Position numbers and translations under genes: made by a program
In this document: one piece after another, positions 17,586-25,590 of the stretch
How positions within the stretch are numbered: the first letter of the stretch is position 1
How the letters are laid out: each line of letters starts with the position of its first letter
The notes under the pieces: generated by a model
Seen by the model: only the letters and a program-made list of their open reading frames with translations
Told to the model about the DNA's origin: nothing
The model's database searches: none
Assembly (NCBI RefSeq): GCF_001405015.1
Contig: NZ_CYZX01000009.1
Location: forward strand, 62,001 to 126,000
Reading direction: 5' to 3'
Source of the DNA: Clostridium disporicum
GTDB taxonomy: Bacteria > Bacillota > Clostridia > Clostridiales > Clostridiaceae
DNA length: 64,000 nucleotides

Positions 17586-19508
17586 CTATATAGTTACAGC
17601 TATTTTCCTTTCAATGTCTTTATTTATTTCATCTGGCTCTTTATAAGTGGTTACTATTTCCTTCATTTTATCCTTTAGCAGCTGCTTATCATTAAGTTCA
17701 GCTACATTAACTAAGTCCATAATTCCTTTCACAACATTATCCAAATCATATTCTCCAGGTTTACCAATAAATATTTTCTCATGCTTTGTTTCACTAAGTC
17801 CTTCTTCATTCATCAATAATTCTTCATAGAGTTTTTCCCCTGGCCTAAGACCTGTTATCTCTATACATATATCCTTATGCGGTTCAAATCCTGAAAGTTT
17901 TATTAAATTTTCTGCTAAATCATAAATTCTCACCGGTTTTCCCATATCAAGAACAAATATCTCTCCACCTTCAGCATAAGCTCCAGCTTGAAGTACTAGT
18001 TGCGCTGCTTCAGGAATTGTCATAAAATATCTTGTAATATCTTTATGAGTTAAAGTTACTGGCCCCCCAGCCGCAATTTGTCTCTTGAATAAAGGTACCA
18101 CTGAACCATTAGATCCAAGTACATTTCCAAAACGAACTGCTACAAACTCTGTATCTGATTCTTTATTTAATGATTGCACTATCATTTCACACATTCTTTT
18201 AGTGGCGCCCATTATATTAGTAGGATTTACTGCTTTATCTGTTGAAATAAGTACAAACTTTTCAACTCCAAAGTTATTTGCCATCTCAGCCACATTAAAT
18301 GTTCCTACAACATTATTTTTAATAGCTTCTTGAGGACTATCTTCCATCAAAGGTACATGTTTATGTGCCGCTGCATGAAATACTACATTAGGTTTATATT
18401 TTGAATAAACTTCTCTTAATCTTTTTCTATCTCTAACTGATCCTATAAGAGTATCTAATCTTAACTCTGGATAATTTCTTCTAATCTCATTTTGAATATC
18501 GTAAGCATTGTTCTCATATATATCGAAAATTATAAGATGTTTTGGGTTAAACTTGGCTATCTGTCTACAAAGCTCAGATCCTATAGATCCTCCACCGCCT
18601 GTAACAAGTACTATTTTATCTGTTAAGTACTCAGAAATTCCTTCATGATCTAAAGTAATAGCTTCTCTTCCAAGCAAATCTTCAACATCAACATCTCTTA
18701 TTTTATTAAGAGAGAACTTATCATCTATCATTTCAGAAATACCAGGCATAATCTTCACCTTTGCCTTGGCATCTTTACACTTTTCAATTATATTCTTTAA
18801 TTGGCTATTTTCTAGTTCTGATATAGCAATTACTATTTCGTCTATAGATTTTTCCTTTACTATCTCTTGAATATTATCTCTAGTTCCTAAAACCTTAACT
18901 CCACCTACATAAGTTCCAATTTTTTGTTTATTGTCATCTACTAAAGCAACAACTCTTTTACAAAACTGTGGGTTTTTCTTATACTCATTTAAAACTAAAG
19001 CTCCACCTGAACCTGCCCCTACTATAAGTATATTTTTAACTATACCATTATTTTTTAATTCCGTATAAATTATAGCTCTTCTTAGAATTCTCCAACAAAT
19101 TCTTATCCCATTACAAAATATTAAAATAATAATTCCACTTAAAATTGGTATAAATATAGACATTCCATTATTACTTAATCTAGCTAATACTATATTTACT
19201 AAAGTAGCACATACTATAGCTATAACCCCACCAATAAACTCATCCACACCAGCTAATGTCCATATACTTCTATACTGTTTAAATACGTACATAAATATAG
19301 TAAATATACTAATATCTAAAAGTATATTAAATTTATATGACCTATACATAGAAAAAACTATATATAAACTATTGCTTTCAGAATGAAATCTTAAAATGAA
19401 AGCCAACAAATAAGCTACTGACATTAAAAGCACGTCAATACTAAGCAAAATCAAAATTTTGATTTTGCGATTATTTGCCATACTGTGTAAAATCCCGTTA
19501 CTAGTCAT
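17586..19508 (-). CDS. PglF/CapD-type UDP-sugar 4,6-dehydratase, membrane-bound
   Basis: The 640-residue protein has four membrane spans (about residues 12-140), a CoA-binding-like Rossmann domain (ILIVGAGSGGALVL, about 165) and a C-terminal SDR (VTGGGGSIGSELCRQI, about 300). STDKAVNPTNIMGATK holds the MxxxK active-site variant known for PglF. It would convert UDP-GlcNAc to the UDP-4-keto-6-deoxy sugar at the membrane. It is the first gene of the operon, with GGGAG 7 bases before ATG 19508. In PglF pathways an aminotransferase follows, and in CapD/CapN pathways a reductase. Neither is evident next to it. Confidence 0.9.
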   Translation of the reverse strand: MTSNGILHSMANNRKIKILILLSIDVLLMSVAYLLAFILRFHSESNSLYIVFSMYRSYKFNILLDISIFTIFMYVFKQYRSIWTLAGVDEFIGGVIAIVCATLVNIVLARLSNNGMSIFIPILSGIIILIFCNGIRICWRILRRAIIYTELKNNGIVKNILIVGAGSGGALVLNEYKKNPQFCKRVVALVDDNKQKIGTYVGGVKVLGTRDNIQEIVKEKSIDEIVIAISELENSQLKNIIEKCKDAKAKVKIMPGISEMIDDKFSLNKIRDVDVEDLLGREAITLDHEGISEYLTDKIVLVTGGGGSIGSELCRQIAKFNPKHLIIFDIYENNAYDIQNEIRRNYPELRLDTLIGSVRDRKRLREVYSKYKPNVVFHAAAHKHVPLMEDSPQEAIKNNVVGTFNVAEMANNFGVEKFVLISTDKAVNPTNIMGATKRMCEMIVQSLNKESDTEFVAVRFGNVLGSNGSVVPLFKRQIAAGGPVTLTHKDITRYFMTIPEAAQLVLQAGAYAEGGEIFVLDMGKPVRIYDLAENLIKLSGFEPHKDICIEITGLRPGEKLYEELLMNEEGLSETKHEKIFIGKPGEYDLDNVVKGIMDLVNVAELNDKQLLKDKMKEIVTTYKEPDEINKDIERKIAVTI

Positions 19509-19630
19509 TCCTTATCTCCCACCTTATTTTATTAAAATTTTCTCCCCTTAACACATTTTATTGTATAGACTATATGTCAATATTCTATTTTACAATTAAA
19601 TGTAATTTTTTGATTTTAATTAGTAAATGT

Positions 19631-19659
19631 ATTATAGCATAAAAATTATTTTTTGTTAA
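19631..19659 (-). promoter_or_regulatory. sigma-A promoter of the polysaccharide operon
   Basis: On the minus strand TTAACA (19654-19659) and TATAAT (19631-19636) are separated by 17 bases, one mismatch from consensus. This gives a leader of about 115 bases before the pglF-like gene at 19508. It is the only strong promoter seen for the 17-kb operon. A TTGACA at about 19580 lies inside the leader but lacks a good partner. Confidence 0.7.
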
Positions 19660-19860
19660 ACTTATAATTTACATCATTAAACAATAATAAATACATTTCG
19701 ACTATTATAAACATTTTTTATTGCATAATTATTCATTTTTATATAAATTTAAACATTTTTTTTGAAAATAGATAAATCTAAATATTTTTTATAAAACTAT
19801 ATATTAATACAATTAAATATTTTTTAAAAATAAAATCATATTTTGTCGTATTTTTTTTAT

Positions 19861-19902
19861 AAAAAATAAGAGCCATATAAAAAATACTAGCTCTTATTTT
19901 TT
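19861..19902 (-). terminator. rho-independent terminator after galE
   Basis: The arms 19861-19873 and 19890-19902 pair perfectly (AAAAAATAAGAGC with its complement) and are flanked by A and T runs, so the element can work in both directions. It lies 33 bases after the galE stop on the minus strand and also insulates the operon promoter region. Confidence 0.85.
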
Positions 19903-19934
19903 ATTTAAACATTTACTTTCATAGATATGATTTA

Positions 19935-20945
19935 TTAATTATATCCTTTTGGATTATTGCTTTGCCATCTCCAAGAGTCTTCACACATTTCCTTAATTCC
20001 TCTTTCAGCAGTCCATCCTAATTCTTCATTGGCTAACTTTGGATCTGCATAGCAAGTTGCTATATCTCCTGGTCTTCTATCTACTATTTCATATGGTATT
20101 TCTCTACCAGATGCTTCTGCGAAAGCTTTAACAACATCAAGTACTGAATATCCATTTCCTGTTCCAAGATTATAAGTTACAAGTCCTGGATTAGTTTTTA
20201 ATTTTTCAAGAGCCTTAACATGTCCTTGAGCTAAGTCAACAACGTGAATATAATCTCTTACCCCTGTTCCATCATGAGTTGGATAGTCATTTCCAAATAC
20301 TCTTAATTGTTTTAATTCTCCAACTGCAACCTTTGTTATATAAGGCATTAAGTTGTTTGGAATTCCATTTGGATCTTCCCCTATAGTTCCACTCTTATGA
20401 GCTCCTACTGGATTGAAATATCTTAAAATAGCTACATTTAATGTTGGATCTGCTTTTGCGATATCTCTTAGCATATCTTCTATCATAAGCTTAGTTCTTC
20501 CATATGGATTTGTTGCTGAAAGTGGAGAATCTTCTGTTATCGGAACAACTTTTGCATCTCCGTAAACTGTTGCAGAAGAACTAAATACAAAGTTCTTACA
20601 ATTATGCTTTCTCATAAGTCTTAACATTACTAATGCACTAGTTATATTATTGTAATAATACTCAAGTGGTTTTTCTACAGATTCACCTACTGCCTTAAAA
20701 GCTGCAAAGTGAATTACTGAATCTATATTATTTTCTAAAAATACTTTCTCTGCTTCTTCTTCGTTAGTTAAATCTACTTTATAGAACTTAGTAGTTTTCC
20801 CTGTTATCTTTTCTATTCTATCCTTTACCAATTCCTTACTATTACTTAAATCATCTGCTATTACAACATCAAAACCTGCATTCAAAAGTTCTACAGTTGT
20901 ATGACTTCCTATGTACCCCATTCCTCCAGATACTAAAACTGCCAT
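19935..20945 (-). CDS. galE: UDP-glucose 4-epimerase GalE
   Basis: GalE interconverts UDP-glucose and UDP-galactose, and often their N-acetyl forms, supplying galactose-type donors for surface glycans. The start is taken at ATG 20945, with GGAGG 8 bases upstream, giving 336 residues, the normal family length; an in-frame ATG 36 bases upstream would add a non-homologous tail. It has VSGGMGYIGSHT at the N-terminus, FSSSATVYG and NPYGRTK (YxxxK), and RRPGDIATCYADP near the C-terminus. It is a single-gene unit with its own terminator, divergent from the LCP gene. Confidence 0.94.
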   Translation of the reverse strand: MAVLVSGGMGYIGSHTTVELLNAGFDVVIADDLSNSKELVKDRIEKITGKTTKFYKVDLTNEEEAEKVFLENNIDSVIHFAAFKAVGESVEKPLEYYYNNITSALVMLRLMRKHNCKNFVFSSSATVYGDAKVVPITEDSPLSATNPYGRTKLMIEDMLRDIAKADPTLNVAILRYFNPVGAHKSGTIGEDPNGIPNNLMPYITKVAVGELKQLRVFGNDYPTHDGTGVRDYIHVVDLAQGHVKALEKLKTNPGLVTYNLGTGNGYSVLDVVKAFAEASGREIPYEIVDRRPGDIATCYADPKLANEELGWTAERGIKEMCEDSWRWQSNNPKGYN

Positions 20946-21119
20946 TTCTAATACCTCCACATATTTTATTTTCACTATCATTATATACTAATATTACCTA
21001 ATGTAAAATAACAGTTTTGCCATTATTTATAAACATATTGATAATAAACTTATATACTCATTCTATAAAATTTGTATTAGTATCTATGATTTGCTTTATT
21101 AAATAACCTTTTTATATGA

Positions 21120-21125
21120 TATAAT
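21120..21125 (+). promoter_or_regulatory. candidate -10 box for the first LCP gene
   Basis: TATAAT lies 30 bases before the LCP start, in the 210-base divergent spacer between galE and the LCP gene. No close match to TTGACA lies at 16-18 bases, so only the -10 box is supported. Confidence 0.35.
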
Positions 21126-21155
21126 ACATATATTACTATTTTTATGGGGTGGGTT

Positions 21156-22121
21156 ATGACAAAAAGAAAGCGAAAGAAAAAATACTCTATTGGTAAGAAA
21201 ATATTATTAGGATTTCTATCTTTTATATGTATTTTAGTTTTAGTTGGATCTATCGTAATAATAAATCTATCCTCTAAAATTAATACTGTAGAAATTGATA
21301 GATCTTTTGTAACAGATACAGGAAAAGAACCTATAAAAGAAGAAAAAGATGTAATAACTATTGCACTATTAGGTTCTGATTACTCTGGTACTGAAATAGG
21401 TGCGTCAGATGCTACTATGATTTTATCAATAGATACTAAGAAAAATAATATTAAGCTTTTATCTCTTATGAGAGATATATACTTAGATCTTCCTGATGGA
21501 GGAAAGCAAAATTTAAATTATACACTGGTTGATGGTGGTCCTGAATTATTACTAAAAACTATAAACTATAATTTTAATCTTCAAGTTGATAAATTTGTTC
21601 ATGTAAGCTTACATACACTTCCTATAATTATAGACAAGCTTGGTGGTGTAGAACTTGAAATAACAAATGAAGAGTTAAATTTTATTAATGGTTATATAAA
21701 GAATATTGATTCAGAAAACGGGACAATAACTGAGCCATTATATGGTTCTGGTAAACAATTGTTAAATGGAACTCAAGCAGCAGCTTACTGTAGAATTAGG
21801 TATACAGAAGGAAGAGATTATAAAAGAACTGAAAGACAAAGAGATGTATTGTCTGCAATCTTTGATAAATTTAAAAATATAAGTATTACTGAAGTTCCAG
21901 GATTAATCAACGATTTACTACCTTTAGTTTCAACAAATATGACTACATCAGAAATGCTTTCTATAGCTATTAAAGCTTTAGGTACTGGCGTTTCTAATAT
22001 AGAACAAGGAAGATTTCCATTAGATGAGCATCATTATGCTGAATGGACAGATATGTATCACATGATCATTGATATCGATGCTACTACTGAAGAAATACAT
22101 AAATTTATTTATTCTAAGTAA
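21156..22121 (+). CDS. LytR-CpsA-Psr (LCP) cell-wall glycan ligase
   Basis: LCP proteins transfer undecaprenyl-linked anionic polymers or capsule onto peptidoglycan outside the membrane. This 321-residue protein has a cytoplasmic basic start (TKRKRKKK), one membrane helix (about residues 17-40) and an extracytoplasmic LCP domain with IALLGSDYSG, SLMRDIYLDLPD, VDKFVHVSL and the Arg-rich AAAYCRIRYTEGRDYKRTER that binds the pyrophosphate. ATG 21156 is preferred because GGGGTGGG lies just upstream; the ORF could also begin 12 bases earlier. A close paralogue follows. The target polymer is inferred from the neighbouring operon. Confidence 0.9.
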   Translation: MTKRKRKKKYSIGKKILLGFLSFICILVLVGSIVIINLSSKINTVEIDRSFVTDTGKEPIKEEKDVITIALLGSDYSGTEIGASDATMILSIDTKKNNIKLLSLMRDIYLDLPDGGKQNLNYTLVDGGPELLLKTINYNFNLQVDKFVHVSLHTLPIIIDKLGGVELEITNEELNFINGYIKNIDSENGTITEPLYGSGKQLLNGTQAAAYCRIRYTEGRDYKRTERQRDVLSAIFDKFKNISITEVPGLINDLLPLVSTNMTTSEMLSIAIKALGTGVSNIEQGRFPLDEHHYAEWTDMYHMIIDIDATTEEIHKFIYSK

Positions 22122-22290
22122 AGTGGTCACATTCACTGAAATTATAGATTTATAAAACAGTAGATATAGTTACCTTTGATAAAGTTATGGTGACTTTTAG
22201 TGAGATGAACGCTACCTTTCGTCAAGCAACGGATTACTTGTGTAATAGCGATGTCCACCTTCTGAGAAGTGAAATGTTAGATAGCATTAT
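22122..22290 (+). repeat. eroded mini-hairpin array after LCP gene 1
   Basis: Directly after the stop codon lie degenerate units of the short-hairpin family described at 23263-23488. Recognisable stems include ATTAC-TTGT-GTAAT (about 22231-22244) and CTTC-TGA-GAAG, with linker remnants GTTATGG, GCGATG and GAGATG. Most stems are decayed. The array is read in the direction of the gene before it. Confidence 0.5.
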
Positions 22291-22323
22291 ACATAAACTA
22301 TTATATTATTATAGGGGGTATTT

Positions 22324-23262
22324 ATGAGAGAAAAACATAGTAAAAAAAAGAAAATGAATCCTTGGGTGAAAGGAAGTTTGATAATAGTTTCAATCTTAGT
22401 TTGTATCTTTCTTATAGGCGCTTTCACAGTCTATAGAACCCTTGGAAAAATGCAACAAGTTTCTGTTGATACATCTGATTTGAGTATTAACTATGAAGAA
22501 ATTCAAGAATTTGAAAATCATGAAGAAATAATTAATATAGCTTTATTTGGTATCGACTCTGAAGATGGTGTTGCTGGTAGATCCGATGCTATTATGGTAG
22601 CTACAATAGATCCTGTTCATAATAAACTAAAACTTACATCTATTATGAGAGATTCTTATGTTAATATTCCTGACATAGGCATGGACAAGATAAATCACGC
22701 TTATGCTTTTGGCGGACCTCAATTAGCTATTAAAACTATAAATGAAAACTTTGGTTTAGACATAACCGATTACATGTCTGTTAACTTTACATCTTTACCA
22801 ATTATCATTGATATACTTGGTGGAGTTGAAATTAATATAACAGATGAAGAAGTTTCTCATATTCCTGGAATAAACTCAGCAGGAACTTATAACTTAACTG
22901 GTGATCAAGCACTATCATATTCAAGAATAAGATATGCAACTGGCGGTGATTATGTAAGAACTGAAAGACAAAGAACTGTTCTAAATGCTTTATTTAATAA
23001 GGCATCAACACTTTCAGTAACAGCTCTTCCTGGATTATTAAACGAGGTATTGCCACATGTTCAAACTAGCATGAATGCTTCTGATATATTATCCTTAGGA
23101 ACAAAAGCATTAGGTTCTGTATCTAATGGTTTAGCACAAGATAGATTCCCTAGAGATGGTTATTGTGAAGGTACTATGATAGATGGTATTTATTATTTAG
23201 CTTTTGATCAAGCTACAGCAAAAAAACAAATGATGAGCTATATCTTTGACGATGTTAGATAG
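22324..23262 (+). CDS. second LytR-CpsA-Psr (LCP) ligase
   Basis: This 312-residue paralogue of the preceding LCP gene has a basic N-terminus (REKHSKKKK), one transmembrane helix (about 15-40) and the LCP domain: IALFGIDSED, SIMRDSYVNIPD, KINHAYAFGGP, ILGGVEINI and SYSRIRYATGGDYVRTERQR. All acidic and Arg residues expected in the catalytic pocket region are present. RBS is GGGGG. Pairs of LCP enzymes commonly divide substrates such as wall polymer and capsule. Its stop codon abuts the start of the hairpin array. Confidence 0.9.
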   Translation: MREKHSKKKKMNPWVKGSLIIVSILVCIFLIGAFTVYRTLGKMQQVSVDTSDLSINYEEIQEFENHEEIINIALFGIDSEDGVAGRSDAIMVATIDPVHNKLKLTSIMRDSYVNIPDIGMDKINHAYAFGGPQLAIKTINENFGLDITDYMSVNFTSLPIIIDILGGVEINITDEEVSHIPGINSAGTYNLTGDQALSYSRIRYATGGDYVRTERQRTVLNALFNKASTLSVTALPGLLNEVLPHVQTSMNASDILSLGTKALGSVSNGLAQDRFPRDGYCEGTMIDGIYYLAFDQATAKKQMMSYIFDDVR

Positions 23263-23488
23263 TCGCTACGCGATGTTATGGTCTGCCTTCGCAGAAGTGA
23301 TGGATTGCTTTGCAATGGTTATGGTTTCCTTATGGAAAGATTATGGTCACCTACGGCTAAGTAATGGATTGCTCCGCAATGGTTATAGTCTGCTTGTGCA
23401 GAGGTTATGGTTTCTTTCAGAACGTAATGGATTATTTCGTAATAGTTATGGTCTGTTTTCGCAGAAGTTATAGTTTTCTTAGAGAAAA
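23263..23488 (+). repeat. tandem array of about eleven compensatory mini-hairpins
   Basis: Beginning the base after the LCP stop, short palindromes repeat about every 20-22 bases: TCGC-TAC-GCGA, TCTGC-CTTC-GCAGA, ATTGC-TTT-GCAAT, TTTCC-TTAT-GGAAA, one decayed unit, ATTGC-TCC-GCAAT, TCTGC-TTGT-GCAGA, TTCT-TTC-AGAA, ATTAT-TTC-GTAAT, TCTGT-TTTC-GCAGA and TTTTCT-TAG-AGAAAA. Stems differ in sequence but keep pairing, twice through a G-U pair. Linkers are nearly constant: GTTATGG, GTGATGG or GTAATGG. Reading frames across it are artefacts of the repeat. I know of no named family with this design. Confidence 0.85.
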
Positions 23489-23498
23489 GCAACATAAT

Positions 23499-23543
23499 AT
23501 GGCAGTAAGTAAGCTTGTTTTACGCAAATCTACTTACTGCCAT
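23499..23543. terminator. bidirectional rho-independent terminator
   Basis: A 13-base-pair stem (23499-23511 with 23531-23543, ATGGCAGTAAGTA) has a 19-base loop. It lies between the hairpin array and the convergent four-helix-bundle gene (ends 23554). T-runs are short, so termination strength is uncertain. Confidence 0.6.
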
Positions 23544-23553
23544 TTACATTAAG

Positions 23554-23907
23554 TTAAACTAAATTTTTCTTTGCTGTATTTATACTTGCTAACAACATTC
23601 TTTTTACACTGAAACAATTATTGTATACTTCTTTAACTTTATTATCATCTAACATTTCGTTATCTTTCATGATATCAAGCCAATATATACTCTCACTACA
23701 CTCTTTAATTGCAATATGCAGTTTATGTATAAAATCTTTTTTACTCTCTGCATAATTTGCTTCCCTGATATTAGCACCTATACTAGTGCAAGATTTTTTC
23801 AATTGGTTTGATATAACAAATTCATTTTTATTTACTAATTCATTGCTAATATAAATAGAATCATCTGCGATTATCTTACTAAGCTGTAATAATGATAAAC
23901 TCTTCAT
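23554..23907 (-). CDS. four-helix-bundle protein (23S IVS-type family)
   Basis: This 117-residue protein belongs to the small four-helix-bundle family first noted in intervening sequences of 23S rRNA genes and now found dispersed in many genomes. The key region QLKKSCTSIGANIREANYAESKKDFIHKL and the later ECSESIYWLDIM match the family. No rRNA gene is nearby. Function is unknown; related proteins form pentameric or similar bundles. RBS AGGAGG. It lies between two hairpin arrays. Confidence 0.85.
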   Translation of the reverse strand: MKSLSLLQLSKIIADDSIYISNELVNKNEFVISNQLKKSCTSIGANIREANYAESKKDFIHKLHIAIKECSESIYWLDIMKDNEMLDDNKVKEVYNNCFSVKRMLLASINTAKKNLV

Positions 23908-23939
23908 AATATCCTCCTAACTAGCTTATATTATGAATC

Positions 23940-24109
23940 TCTCCATCTTCTACCTCTTCTAATCACTAGCGAAGCTAATCCACCAACTACACAAAGTGGA
24001 CAATCACCTTTCACCTCACGAAACCATCACCTTACTGTAGGTAACCATCACTTTTGACGAAGTCAAACCATCACCTCCATAAAGTTGACCATCACTTCAC
24101 TGTTAGGTG
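23940..24109 (-). repeat. mini-hairpin array after wecB
   Basis: Read on the minus strand this is the same repeat family as at 23263. Units include TCAC-CTAACA-GTGA, a decayed one, TTTGAC-TTC-GTCAAA, TTAC-CTACA-GTAA, TTTC...GAAA, TCCAC...GTGGA and TAGC-TTC-GCTA. Linkers are GTGATGG. The first hairpin lies inside the last codons of wecB, and the TGA within the first linker is the wecB stop codon. The array continues into the upstream flank of the four-helix-bundle gene. Confidence 0.75.
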
Positions 24110-25216
24110 ACTAAAAATCGTCTCTACGATTTTTGCACAAGCTTCTCCATCTCCATATGGATTCGCTGCATGAGCCATTTTTTTGTAAGCTTCTTTATCA
24201 TTAACTAGTTCATTTGCTATATTAAATATTGTTTCTTTATTAATCCCTGCAAGTTTTACTGTCCCTGCTTCTACAGCTTCTGGTCTTTCTGTTTCTGTTC
24301 TTAAAACCATAACAGGCTTACCTAGTGCTGGTGCTTCTTCTTGAATTCCACCTGAATCTGTCATTATTAAATAGCATTTTGACATGAGATTTGCAAAGTC
24401 TACATATTCTAAAGGCTCAATTAAGTGTATCTTCTCTTCAATGCCTTCAAAACTACTTTTTGCAAGTTCTCTTATCAATGGATTTCTATGCATTGGGAAA
24501 ATTATTTGTACTTCTTCATTTTCTTCTGCAAGATGTCTAACAGCTGCAAATATATCTTTCATTGGTTCTCCCCAATTTTCACGTCTATGTGCTGTTAAAA
24601 GTACAACCTTATTATTTGTAAAATCTATATTATTTAACGTATCATCTTGGAATTCATGATTTTTATCTATTACGCTTAAAAGTGCATCTATTACAGTATT
24701 TCCTGTTATGTAAACATTCTTTGTAATATTTTCTTTTTCTAAATTTCTTCTATTACTTTCTGTAGGTGCAAAATGTAAAGTTGTTATTGCCCCTGTTAGT
24801 TTTCTGTTAGCTTCTTCTGGGAATGGAGAGTATATATCCCCTGTTCTTAATCCAGCTTCTACATGTCCTATAGGTACTTGATTATAAAAAGCAGCTAAGG
24901 CTCCATTTAAAGTAGTTGATGTATCTCCATGTACTAGCACTATATCTGGTTTACTTTCTTTTATTACTTTATCAACTCCAGTTAATACTTTATTTGCTAC
25001 ATCTATAATAGTTTGACCATGTGACATTATATTTAAGTCATATTGTGGCTTTACATTAAATATTTCTAAAACAGCATCTAACATTTCTCTATGTTGTGCT
25101 GTTACACATACTATTGATTCAAATCTATCATCTTTCTCTAATAACTTTACTAAAGGACACATTTTTATTGCCTCTGGTCTAGTTCCAAAGACACTTAATA
25201 CTTTGATTCTTTCCAC
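24092..25216 (-). CDS. wecB: UDP-N-acetylglucosamine 2-epimerase (non-hydrolysing)
   Basis: The enzyme interconverts UDP-GlcNAc and UDP-ManNAc, the precursor for wall polymer linkage units and ManNAc-containing glycans. The 374-residue protein starts at GTG 25216 (GGAGG 7 bases upstream) with IKVLSVFGTRPEAIKM. It has TAQHREMLD, VHGDTSTTL, HVEAGLRTGDIYSPFPEE, TAHRRENWG and TDSGGIQEEAPALGKPV, all conserved. It is distinct from the CapG-type paralogue at 11.9 kb, which acts on a deoxy sugar. Its last codons are formed by the first unit of a mini-hairpin array. It is also named mnaA in Gram-positives. Confidence 0.93.
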   Translation of the reverse strand: MERIKVLSVFGTRPEAIKMCPLVKLLEKDDRFESIVCVTAQHREMLDAVLEIFNVKPQYDLNIMSHGQTIIDVANKVLTGVDKVIKESKPDIVLVHGDTSTTLNGALAAFYNQVPIGHVEAGLRTGDIYSPFPEEANRKLTGAITTLHFAPTESNRRNLEKENITKNVYITGNTVIDALLSVIDKNHEFQDDTLNNIDFTNNKVVLLTAHRRENWGEPMKDIFAAVRHLAEENEEVQIIFPMHRNPLIRELAKSSFEGIEEKIHLIEPLEYVDFANLMSKCYLIMTDSGGIQEEAPALGKPVMVLRTETERPEAVEAGTVKLAGINKETIFNIANELVNDKEAYKKMAHAANPYGDGEACAKIVETIFSHLTVK

Positions 25217-25590
25217 GGTATTTCCTCCACAAACTTCAATTTATTTTAATTATATCATTGTCTTAGTATTTTATATATAACTTAACTTCTATCCCCTACA
25301 GGTAATTTTATAATTTTTACATATATTATAAAATTTTATCAACTTTCATATCTATTATATAATTTTATTTCTACTTAATTATTATATTATTTAATCAACC
25401 TGAAACCTATATTTATTGTTAACGTTTTTATATAACATAAGTTAATTTCTAACATTATTTAAACAGGTACCTATTTTATTATTACCATTGATGAAATCCA
25501 TATATCATGATATTATTAACACAATTATGCTAAAAAACAAGCAATTATTTTTAATTATTAATCAATTTTTAAGAAAAGGATGTTATACAA
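25217..25590. other. intergenic spacer between wecB and brnQ
   Basis: This is a 374-base AT-rich divergent spacer. I find no T-box or riboswitch-like conserved core ahead of brnQ, and no clear pair of promoter boxes at standard spacing. AAAAGGATG serves as the brnQ ribosome site. Confidence 0.5.

Noticed and set aside
23263..23488. CRISPR array
   Set aside because: Units are only about 20-22 bases, repeats are not constant, spacers are palindromic, and no cas genes are nearby.
23246..23552. Two open frames of 62-75 codons on the plus strand after the second LCP gene
   Set aside because: They are read through the mini-hairpin array and consist of repeated short phrases. They have no ribosome site and no protein-like composition.
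25217..25590. T-box or riboswitch ahead of brnQ
   Set aside because: No T-box core sequence, specifier-loop layout or antiterminator/terminator pair is seen.
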